A model generated the notes under the pieces. That model had not been told where the DNA came from. It saw only the letters and a program-made list of their open reading frames with translations, and did no database searches. A stretch of DNA of 64,000 nucleotides from Parablautia sp. Marseille-Q6255 (lineage in GTDB: Bacteria > Bacillota > Clostridia > Lachnospirales > Lachnospiraceae): contig NZ_CATNVD010000001.1 of assembly GCF_951230155.1 (NCBI RefSeq), forward strand, positions 62,001 through 126,000, given 5' to 3'. Shown here one piece after another: positions 8,332 through 15,208 of this stretch. How positions within the stretch are numbered: the stretch's first letter is position 1; each line of letters starts with the position of its first letter. The position numbers and the translations under genes are program-made.

Positions 8332-9957
8332 TTATTCTGCCGGAGTGATCTGTGTCACATCCAGGAAAGCATAATCAGAAGCAAAGTTATAATCTGCAAT
8401 CTTGTCCGTATTGTAGACAATCATATCCATCTGGTGAGTGAGAGGAACATCCAGCACCTGGTCAAGATCTGTATTGATGAGCAGTTCAAACAGCTCCCGC
8501 AGCCGGGTATCATCGTTGCAGGTCTTAAACTCGCTCAATGCGGAAATAAACTCATCAGAGTTGTCCAACAGCGGGATGGAAACATCTTCTGGCATTTGAG
8601 CCATCATCGCAGAGAACCAGCATTGCGGCATGGCATAATTGAAGAAACCTGCGGTCATAGCGGTAATATCCCATCCCGTGGGTTCCATATAGCTTGCGTA
8701 CCATTCCATCTTTTCCATGCTCTTGATTTCAACTTCAATTCCAACTTCAGCAAGCTGGCTCTGGATCAAAGTCGCGATAGACCCGATGGTGCTGTCATCC
8801 GTGGGGCAGGTAAAGACCACATGGAGCGGTGTCCCATCCTTTTCCCGGATTCCGGTGGATTCGTTCATGGCCCATCCTGCCTCGTCAAGAAGCTGATTGG
8901 CACGATCCACATTGTAGGTATAATCTATCGTGCCGCAAATATCCGAGTATGGAGTTCCATCAGGTACAATGGTATCAGCCACAGGCTCATAGCCATAGGT
9001 CAGGCCCTCGGAAATTGCCTCTTTGTCAATGGCATACGCCAGGGCCTGGCGCACACTCAAATCAGACAGATTTCCATTGAAATTCAGAATGATATTGCGG
9101 ACCGTGGAACCGGAAGGAGCAAATTTTCCTTCAATCCCATCAATAGCAATCGCCTGATTGTAGTCCTCATAGCTCAATTCAGCCGATCCATAGATCAGGT
9201 CGATTTCGCCGGTTTGGAGCGCCTGCACACGAGAGGCGTTGTCCGGGATGTACTTTGCAACGATTTTGTCGTAATAGGGCTGTTCACCCCAGTAGTTCTC
9301 ATTGCGTACAAAGGTGGTGTACTGGCCGGCCACATATTCGTCATAGATGTAAGGCCCGGTTCCGGCATAGCCGTTGACTGTCTGGAAATCGCCCTGGGTA
9401 ATCAGTTTGGGAGAAATCATAGTGCATACATCCGGCCAGCAAAAATCATTGATATATGCAAAGTACGGTGTATCGTAGGTCAAGCGGATGGTGTATTCGT
9501 CCACCGCCTCAATATTGGTATAGTTGACAACACCGGGCAGCGATGCAAAAGAAGGATTGATGTGCCAAGACTCAATATTAGCAATCGCCGCCTCTGCATT
9601 GAAGGGTTCCCCGTCATGGAAGGTCACGCCCTGCCGCAGATAAAAGGTAAGCTGTGTGCCATCTTCACTCAGTTCCCAATCTTCCGCCAGCACCGGCTGG
9701 ATCTCCCCATCCACATATTTCACCAGGCCCTCATAGAGGAGCTTCTGAGTGGGACGGTTATCCGCAATCATATAGAGGGGAGAAAGGGTTGTTGTTTCGC
9801 CAATCGTGGCGATGTTCAGGACCTTTTCGCTCGTTTCCGTTCCGCTTGCATCATCAGCGGTATCACTGCTGCTGGGATTTCCACCACAGCCAGCAAGCAG
9901 GCCTACACACATAACGGCGGCAAGAGCAAGCCCCAAAACTCGTTTGGTTCGTTTCAT
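8332..9957 (-). CDS. Oligopeptide/nickel-type ABC substrate-binding lipoprotein (SBP_bac_5)
   Basis: A 541-residue extracellular solute-binding protein. The N-terminus is a lipoprotein signal (hydrophobic core, lipobox LLAGC with Cys24), so the mature protein is lipid-anchored outside the membrane. Family 5 features include the segment on target loading (LTFYLRQGVTFHDGEPF) and QALAYAIDKEAI. It is the last gene of the importer operon in the order permease, permease, ATPase, ATPase, binding protein. Family members bind peptides, nickel chelates or metallophores; the nearby DtxR box and regulator favour a metal chelate (inference). Confidence 0.9.
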   Translation of the reverse strand: MKRTKRVLGLALAAVMCVGLLAGCGGNPSSSDTADDASGTETSEKVLNIATIGETTTLSPLYMIADNRPTQKLLYEGLVKYVDGEIQPVLAEDWELSEDGTQLTFYLRQGVTFHDGEPFNAEAAIANIESWHINPSFASLPGVVNYTNIEAVDEYTIRLTYDTPYFAYINDFCWPDVCTMISPKLITQGDFQTVNGYAGTGPYIYDEYVAGQYTTFVRNENYWGEQPYYDKIVAKYIPDNASRVQALQTGEIDLIYGSAELSYEDYNQAIAIDGIEGKFAPSGSTVRNIILNFNGNLSDLSVRQALAYAIDKEAISEGLTYGYEPVADTIVPDGTPYSDICGTIDYTYNVDRANQLLDEAGWAMNESTGIREKDGTPLHVVFTCPTDDSTIGSIATLIQSQLAEVGIEVEIKSMEKMEWYASYMEPTGWDITAMTAGFFNYAMPQCWFSAMMAQMPEDVSIPLLDNSDEFISALSEFKTCNDDTRLRELFELLINTDLDQVLDVPLTHQMDMIVYNTDKIADYNFASDYAFLDVTQITPAE

Positions 9958-9987
9958 CTCATTTCATTCCTTTCTTTGATCTTGTAT

Positions 9988-10686
9988 TTATCGAACGGCT
10001 TTTTTAGTAATTTTGCCGTGTTCGATCTCATAGATGACCTCGCAGAGCCGCGAGGCAACTTGAAGGTCATGAGTAATGACCAAGTAAGCGCAGTCATGTT
10101 CCTGCTCATATTTTTCCAAAAGTTGAAGGACCGCTTCTGTTGAAATTAAATCAAGACCAGCGGTAACTTCATCTAAAATCAAAAACTCCGGGGAGATAGA
10201 TAGGGAGCGCAACAAAGCAAGCCGCCGTTGTTCGCCACCGGACAGTTTTCTGACCGGAGTATCCAAAAGACTTTTTTGTAGCCCCGTTTGTCCCATCAAT
10301 TCAGCAATACGGCTTTTCCGCTGCGTGGAAGAAAGATCCGTTAGGTTCACAAGGGCTTCCTCTACATTTTTGGATGTACTCCAAGCCGGATTCAGGGTTC
10401 CGCCAGCATCTTGAAATACCGCCTGGATCTTCCCCCTATGTTTTCGCCATTCCCGCAGACCCCATTTTGTGGTATCTATGCCATTGATGAGGACGCGTCC
10501 CTCAGAGGGGCACTCAAGTCCAATCATCAATCGGGCCAGGGTGCTTTTTCCGCTGCCGCTTTCTCCCATGATTGCAATACTATGGCCCTGCTCCCATACC
10601 AGGGAGGCGTGGTCCAATGCACAGAATGTTTCCCCCTGCGCGTCATAGTAGGTTCTGGTGAGGTTATCTAATTCAATGCGGTCCAT
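9988..10686 (-). CDS. Opp/Nik-type ABC importer ATPase, second subunit
   Basis: A 232-residue ATPase with Walker A GESGSGKST, signature LSGGEQRR, Walker B FLILDEVTAGLD and H-loop ITHD. I start at ATG 10686 behind GGAGGAGGTG; the longer frame runs back through the upstream ATPase gene. It overlaps that gene by 19 bases. It lacks the C-terminal extension of long OppF/DppF proteins and matches the shorter NikE/CntF style. It should pair with the ATPase at 10668-11465 to drive the two permeases. Confidence 0.88.
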   Translation of the reverse strand: MDRIELDNLTRTYYDAQGETFCALDHASLVWEQGHSIAIMGESGSGKSTLARLMIGLECPSEGRVLINGIDTTKWGLREWRKHRGKIQAVFQDAGGTLNPAWSTSKNVEEALVNLTDLSSTQRKSRIAELMGQTGLQKSLLDTPVRKLSGGEQRRLALLRSLSISPEFLILDEVTAGLDLISTEAVLQLLEKYEQEHDCAYLVITHDLQVASRLCEVIYEIEHGKITKKAVR

Positions 10687-11465
10687 TTCCAGTTCACCTC
10701 CTCCCGGTGGCAAGCCGCCTCGGCAAAGCGTTTGGTCCACGGCTGCTGCGGGTTGATAAACAACTGCTCGGTTGCCTGGGTTTCGATAATTTCCCCATGT
10801 TCCATCACATGCGTAATTGAGCATAACGCCTTCATCGCCTCAGTATCATGTGAAATGAAAAGGATAGCAGCGTTTTTCTGATACTCCCGCAAGAGTTCCA
10901 GCAACAAGTCCCGATTTGCTTCGTCAAGGGCGCTGGTCGGTTCATCTGCCAATACATATTTTGGTTTTGTTCCCAAAATCAGAGCCATAGCAATTCGTTG
11001 AAGCATACCACCTGATAGTTCACCGGGATATGCGCGTAGCACTCGTTTTGTATCGGTCAGATTGACTTGCCGCAGCACATTTTCCGCAAGTTCACGAGCC
11101 TGTTTTTTATCCGTACCTGTGTGCATACGGAGTGTTTCAATAATTTGTCGATCCATCTTTGTGTGTGGAAAAAAAGCAGTCATGGGATTTTGTGGAATAA
11201 ATCCTATGGTTTTCCCGCAAAGGCCTCGGCGTTCTTTTGCTGAATGCTTTAATAAGTCATCGCCATCCAACAGAATTTGCCCTTGCGGAACCTCCAGATC
11301 ACCGCCATTCATCCCCATGATGGATTTAATCAAAGTGGTTTTGCCGGAGCCGCTGGCTCCAGTTAGCCCAATACAAGTCCCTTCATCAATAGACAGAGAT
11401 ACACCTCTTAAAATCGGCGCATTGTTCTTTACTTTCACGGTCAGGTTCTTAATCTCCAGCATCAT
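10668..11465 (-). CDS. Opp/Nik-type ABC importer ATPase, first subunit
   Basis: A 265-residue ATPase with Walker A GASGSGKTT, a GFIPQNPM Q-loop, signature LSGGMLQR, Walker B YVLADEPTSALDE and H-loop ISHD. ATG 11465 forms an ATGA overlap with the upstream permease stop and sits behind AAGGAGG. It partners the ATPase at 9988-10686 at the cytoplasmic face of the importer. Confidence 0.88.
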   Translation of the reverse strand: MMLEIKNLTVKVKNNAPILRGVSLSIDEGTCIGLTGASGSGKTTLIKSIMGMNGGDLEVPQGQILLDGDDLLKHSAKERRGLCGKTIGFIPQNPMTAFFPHTKMDRQIIETLRMHTGTDKKQARELAENVLRQVNLTDTKRVLRAYPGELSGGMLQRIAMALILGTKPKYVLADEPTSALDEANRDLLLELLREYQKNAAILFISHDTEAMKALCSITHVMEHGEIIETQATEQLFINPQQPWTKRFAEAACHREEVNWKWTALN

Positions 11466-12253
11466 GTTCCCTCCTTTTCTAAAAGCCGTCCCAGGTAGTT
11501 GAAGCAAAGGGAGCTGATAAAGATAAAGAGGATCGGGTAAAGAAGCAACTGCGGATGTGTCCCTGCCAAAGCCCTTGCATCGGAAAGCATAACGCCCCAA
11601 TCAATCACATCATCGCCCAGAGAAAGGCCAATGAAGGAGAACCCGGAAATGGCAATAATCATTTCCGCGCAGGAGAGGCAAATAAATTGCACAATATCCC
11701 GGATAATATTAGGAAGGATATGTACCAGCATGATCCGTATTTTGCTTGCGCCGCAGGCAATCGCACACATGATGTATGCTTTGTCATACTCCACCTCAAT
11801 CAAAGTTTTGACCAGCTTAATCATGCGAAGGATCAGCGATGCTGTCAGAGCCACCAGCATGGTGGGGATACTGTTCCCCCAAATACCAATAAAGATAATT
11901 AGATAAGCCACCGGCGGGATCGCTGTAACCGCGTTCAAAATACTCTCGGCAAGAATGTTCCTGCGACGCCCTGTCTTTGCCAGTAGGATGCCAAAAAAGA
12001 TACCAAGCACAATGACAATGGACGATCCGACCAGCACAATACCTAAAGTTGTTTTCCCTCCTTCAAGAATGCGCGAAAACTCGCAGCGACCAAAATCGTC
12101 TGTGCCAAACGGATATTCTGCACTGCTGGACAGATATTTGTCTCGAATATTTGTGGCCGTCGGATCGTGGGGGGCAAAAAACGATCCGAACAGGAAAAAA
12201 AGCAATATTACAATCGGGATTGCATACGAGAGAATATGTTTTGTCCGCCTCAT
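11462..12253 (-). CDS. Opp/Nik-type ABC importer permease (C subunit)
   Basis: A 263-residue inner-membrane permease. The N-terminal helix is followed by a periplasm-side segment typical of OppC/NikC (FAPHDPTATN, YPFGTDDFGRCEFSRIL). The EAA coupling motif reads ACGASKIRIMLVHILPN. About six membrane helices are visible. It overlaps the B permease gene by 4 bases and the ATPase gene by 4 bases. It forms the translocation channel with the protein at 12250-13212. Confidence 0.9.
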   Translation of the reverse strand: MRRTKHILSYAIPIVILLFFLFGSFFAPHDPTATNIRDKYLSSSAEYPFGTDDFGRCEFSRILEGGKTTLGIVLVGSSIVIVLGIFFGILLAKTGRRRNILAESILNAVTAIPPVAYLIIFIGIWGNSIPTMLVALTASLILRMIKLVKTLIEVEYDKAYIMCAIACGASKIRIMLVHILPNIIRDIVQFICLSCAEMIIAISGFSFIGLSLGDDVIDWGVMLSDARALAGTHPQLLLYPILFIFISSLCFNYLGRLLEKEGT

Positions 12254-13212
12254 AGTCTCGCCCCCTCTCTTGAAGAAGTATCCCGCTGCAAGATCCGCCG
12301 CAGTACATCCGAGAGGATATTGAATATCACCAACGAGAACGCCAGGAACAGAATTGTTGCATGGATAACTGGCGAATCCCGATACAGCACACTGTCAATA
12401 ATTAGGTATCCCAGTCCAGGCAAGGAAAATACGCGTTCTACAATAGCAGAACCGGCCATACAAAGGCCGAGCATCTGACAAAAGCTGGGGAGGAGCGTCA
12501 CTACTGCGCTGGGAAGCGCATATCTCAACAGGATTTTGCCTTCAGAGAGCCCTCTGCACCGGGCATAGAATGCGCTGTCTTGCTCCATCTCTTTCTCAAT
12601 ATTGTTCGCCAGCATGGGTGAGAATAGGGCAATACATCCGATAGCAATACAGACCGCCGCAGGAAGATACCGCATCAGCCCCGTATTCCCCACCACCGAT
12701 GTCAGGCCGAGTTTGACAGCAAAAATATCGAGGTAGGTGCTGGCAAAGAAAAAGGATGGAATAGATACTCCGGCAATACACAGAAAAATCAGTGCATGAC
12801 CAATCATTCGTTTTCGTGTTAAGTAACAAAGGCATCCGAACAGCAAAATGAAAACTGCTTGGATAACAGCAGAGATTAAAACAATCGTTACTGTTATTCC
12901 AATGGCTGTCGTGACCTTTTCAAACACTGGCTGTCCGCTGACAAAGGACTCTCCGAAATCTAAATGGAGTGCATCGCGCACCCATGTAACATACTGCACA
13001 GGCAGCGGATCGTTGAGACCCATATCCTCCCGTAGCGCCTCCATCTGCTCGTCTGTAAAACTAAAAGCAGCAAATGATCGGCGGGCATACGCTTCTGCCG
13101 GATCAATAGGCGAAAGACGCACAAGCAGGAAAGAAATTAGCGTAACAACAACAAGCGTTATCAGCATTTCAAGGATCTTATTGACGATAAATCGCCTGGT
13201 TGCCTTGCTCAT
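12250..13212 (-). CDS. Opp/Nik-type ABC importer permease (B subunit)
   Basis: A 320-residue permease, first gene of the importer operon. It begins with the usual membrane helix and the OppB/NikB segment RLSPIDPAEAYARRS, and has the EAA loop RGLSEGKILLRYALPSA. Six membrane helices are likely. The ribosome site GGAGGG precedes ATG 13212. The upstream region has a DtxR-like box, so the operon is probably shut off by metal. Confidence 0.9.
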   Translation of the reverse strand: MSKATRRFIVNKILEMLITLVVVTLISFLLVRLSPIDPAEAYARRSFAAFSFTDEQMEALREDMGLNDPLPVQYVTWVRDALHLDFGESFVSGQPVFEKVTTAIGITVTIVLISAVIQAVFILLFGCLCYLTRKRMIGHALIFLCIAGVSIPSFFFASTYLDIFAVKLGLTSVVGNTGLMRYLPAAVCIAIGCIALFSPMLANNIEKEMEQDSAFYARCRGLSEGKILLRYALPSAVVTLLPSFCQMLGLCMAGSAIVERVFSLPGLGYLIIDSVLYRDSPVIHATILFLAFSLVIFNILSDVLRRILQRDTSSREGARL

Positions 13213-13245
13213 CTTTATCCCTCCTACAAAAAATAAGCTTCGTAG

Positions 13246-13264
13246 TTAGACTAAGCTAACCACA
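13246..13264 (-). promoter_or_regulatory. DtxR/IdeR-like operator before the importer operon
   Basis: The 19 bases TGTGGTTAGCTTAGTCTAA (minus strand) match the classical DtxR/IdeR box (TTAGGTTAGCCTAACCTAA) at 14 of 19 positions by my count. They lie between the candidate -10 and the ribosome site of the permease gene. An 8-bp inverted repeat (ATAAGCTT 13233-13240 / AAGCTTAT 13265-13272) surrounds them. A DtxR-family gene in the same locus makes the assignment plausible. Confidence 0.55.
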
Positions 13265-13270
13265 AAGCTT

Positions 13271-13299
13271 ATAATACCCTATATTCAACTATTGCTCCA
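13271..13299 (-). promoter_or_regulatory. Candidate promoter of the importer operon
   Basis: A -10-like TATTAT (13276-13271) lies 17 bases from a poor -35 (TGGAGC, 13299-13294). A weak -35 would suit activation by the neighbouring AraC-family protein. Match by eye. Confidence 0.35.
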
Positions 13300-13332
13300 C
13301 TCCAAGAAGCCTCAATCTATCCAAAAAGCCAA

Positions 13333-14277
13333 TCAATTTCTGCTCTTTCGGTATTCGCTGGGTGATTGCCCTATAATTTCCTTAAAGGCCGTAGAAAATT
13401 TATTTGGATTTTCGTAACCAACCATTCCTGCTATTTCTGCTATCGACATTTTTGTAGTAACCAGTAGCTTGGTAGCAGCTTGCATTTTGTACTCGCGCTG
13501 AAATGCGTGAATCGGTTTTCCATAGACCGCCTTGAAACAGTCTTTCAGGGCGGTAAGACTCATTCCATATCTATCCGCCATACTTTTCAATGTTTCTCGA
13601 CTATCTAATTGGTTTGCCAACTCACATTTTAGTGCTTTAACTTTTTTGATTTGGTTAGCAGAATAGTATGCAGCAGTCTCAAAATTCTCTTGCGGGAGCA
13701 TCTGGGAAAGCAGAAAAAGACTTTCCAATACTTTTAACCGTAAGTACCCCATAGGAACTGTATCTCGTACTTCACAGATTTCTTGAAACACATGACGCAG
13801 ATTGGGAGGTGTCTTAATAACCGAACAACAGTGGCCGACACAGAATTTGTCTATCAATTCTTTCAGACTTATTGAAACATCCTCCACAATATTTTCAAAA
13901 ATCAGTCCGGTTATATCTAAGTCGATAATAAACGCAACTCCATCGTAATATCCAATAGGAAATTCTGGGGGCTCTCGTTCGGGAGATAGAAGGCTAACAG
14001 CAAAATCTCCTTCGCCCAGGTAGGTAATAAAACCATGCTTATACTCACATTCAAATCTTCCGGTACGACAATATGCTATTTCTAAAATGTTTGGCATTGC
14101 TTTGCTTCTCATGTTGCAGGTAGATGCCTGAAAAGTAGAATACGCCAAGTCTATACCCGGAAAAAGATGATAGCAGTGCATAAATCCATTTGCAGTGTCA
14201 CATGACATTTGATATTTGGTATTGGTAGCAGATGTATTAACTATAACAGTTCTTGAATCAAATAAGTCTTTTTCCAT
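13333..14277 (-). CDS. AraC-family transcriptional regulator
   Basis: A 314-residue protein with two C-terminal AraC helix-turn-helix motifs (LKSMADRYGMSLTALKDCFK and IAEIAGMVGYENPNKFSTAF) ending in SPSEYRKSRN. The N-terminal domain is not recognisable. I start at ATG 14277 behind AAAGGA; the longer frame lacks support. It is encoded just upstream of, and on the same strand as, the importer operon. By analogy with YbtA-type regulators it may activate that operon in response to the imported chelate (inference). Confidence 0.85.
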   Translation of the reverse strand: MEKDLFDSRTVIVNTSATNTKYQMSCDTANGFMHCYHLFPGIDLAYSTFQASTCNMRSKAMPNILEIAYCRTGRFECEYKHGFITYLGEGDFAVSLLSPEREPPEFPIGYYDGVAFIIDLDITGLIFENIVEDVSISLKELIDKFCVGHCCSVIKTPPNLRHVFQEICEVRDTVPMGYLRLKVLESLFLLSQMLPQENFETAAYYSANQIKKVKALKCELANQLDSRETLKSMADRYGMSLTALKDCFKAVYGKPIHAFQREYKMQAATKLLVTTKMSIAEIAGMVGYENPNKFSTAFKEIIGQSPSEYRKSRN

Positions 14278-14307
14278 ATTAGATTTCCTTTTGGTTAGTT
14301 GAGAATA

Positions 14308-14336
14308 ACTATATTGTAACACATACCGGCAAGCAA
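14308..14336 (-). promoter_or_regulatory. Promoter of the AraC-family gene with overlapping inverted repeat
   Basis: A -35 TTGCTT (14336-14331) and -10 TATAGT (14313-14308) are 17 bases apart. An inverted repeat TAGTT/AACTA (14296-14300 and 14307-14311) overlaps the -10 and could be an autoregulatory site. The rest of 14278-14514 shows no gene. Confidence 0.5.
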
Positions 14337-14470
14337 TGCAAACATATACATGTTTTGCGATTTTGGCCGGAGCAATCCGGCCAATATGCTTGTTGAGGGA
14401 TACCCCCCAAACCCCCAAGATCGCCACCTTCGGTGACGGCCACGCATCCTACGGACGCTAAAAAACTTCA

Positions 14471-14516
14471 AAAGGAAAGCCGCAGAGTAGGTAATTGCTC
14501 TGCAGCTTCCTTTTTT
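14471..14516 (-). terminator. Terminator-like stem-loop after winged-helix copy C
   Basis: A long stem pairs AGGAAAGCCGCAGAGTAG with CTCTGCAGCTTCCT around a short loop; the minus-strand side is followed by T-rich sequence. It overlaps the stop of copy C and probably ends the Bce-type operon. Confidence 0.65.
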
Positions 14517-15020
14517 ATATATCGAATTTATAGCCTACACCATAAACACTTTTTACATAGTCCGGCAGATCCGGGGCAATCCTGATTTTCTTTCGCAGGT
14601 TGCTTACATGGTTGTTGATTGCCTTTCGGGAATAGTAGGTGTAGTTCTCATGCCATACCAGATCCAGCAGTATTTCATATGTGAACACTCGCTTTGGATT
14701 CTGTATGAGCAAAGAAAAAATTTCAAACTCCTTGACCGTCAACGGGATTACCTGGCTTCGCACAGTAACAAGACGCTGCTCCAGGCAGAAATACAAATCG
14801 CCTTCCCGGATTTCTGTCAATGGCTGATCTGCCTGCGAAGGGATGAAATACTGCCTTTGAAGGAGTGTTGTGCATGGGACATCAGCCGGAATATTGCCAG
14901 CCTCATAGTCTCGAATAAACTGAGCCAGTTCCTTCTTTTGGCTGGCAGAAAGCAGAGCAAACAGCTTTTCACCGATCTGCTTGCCGGAATCTTTCAAATC
15001 CAGTACGGCTAATTTCCCAT
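14515..15020 (-). CDS. OmpR/PhoB-type winged-helix regulator, copy C, apparently made by -1 frameshift
   Basis: This is the close paralogue of 3809-4314. A DNA-binding winged helix occupies the C-terminal 100 residues (LTVKEFEIFSLL, NNHVSNLRKK, YVKSVYGVGYKF), with a conserved 65-residue N-terminal part and no receiver domain. AAGGAGGTGG (15036-15027) precedes ATG 15020-15018, which reads ATG GGA AAT TAG; the protein continues in the -1 frame after the GGGAAAT heptamer. Here a TTG exists at 14997 in the protein frame, but copy B has TTA there, so TTG is not the shared start. It lies at the end of the Bce-type operon, after the 44-residue membrane peptide. Confidence 0.75.
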
Positions 15021-15070
15021 ATCACTCCACCTCCTTGCTCCTTATTAAGATCTCACATCGTGCATTTCTG

Positions 15071-15205
15071 TTATTTTCTCTTTTTCTTAATCACATGAAC
15101 GATCACAGCAATTACAATGATTGCAGCAACCACTCCGATCAGGGGGAGCCATGTGTCAACAATACTCTGGAACACAGCATCCCATTTGATATTTTCAGGC
15201 AACAT
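15071..15205 (-). CDS. 44-residue single-span membrane peptide
   Basis: ATG 15205 lies 3 bases after the permease stop, and its ribosome site GGAGGTG is inside the end of the permease gene. The peptide has an amphipathic start (MLPENIKWDAVF), one hydrophobic stretch of about 20 residues rich in Ile/Val, and a basic tail KKKRK. Tight coupling to the permease suggests a small accessory subunit of the transporter or a signalling/immunity peptide. I do not recognise a family. Confidence 0.7.
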   Translation of the reverse strand: MLPENIKWDAVFQSIVDTWLPLIGVVAAIIVIAVIVHVIKKKRK

Positions 15206-15208
15206 AGT

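Noticed and set aside
8233..10143. 636-codon plus-strand frame opposite the binding-protein and ATPase genes
   Set aside because: Antisense to well-supported genes, no ribosome site at its start, and no recognisable domain.
10668..11600. Longer starts for the importer ATPases and AraC gene (also 10824, 14427)
   Set aside because: The extensions overlap upstream genes or noncoding sequence, lack ribosome sites and add no conserved sequence.
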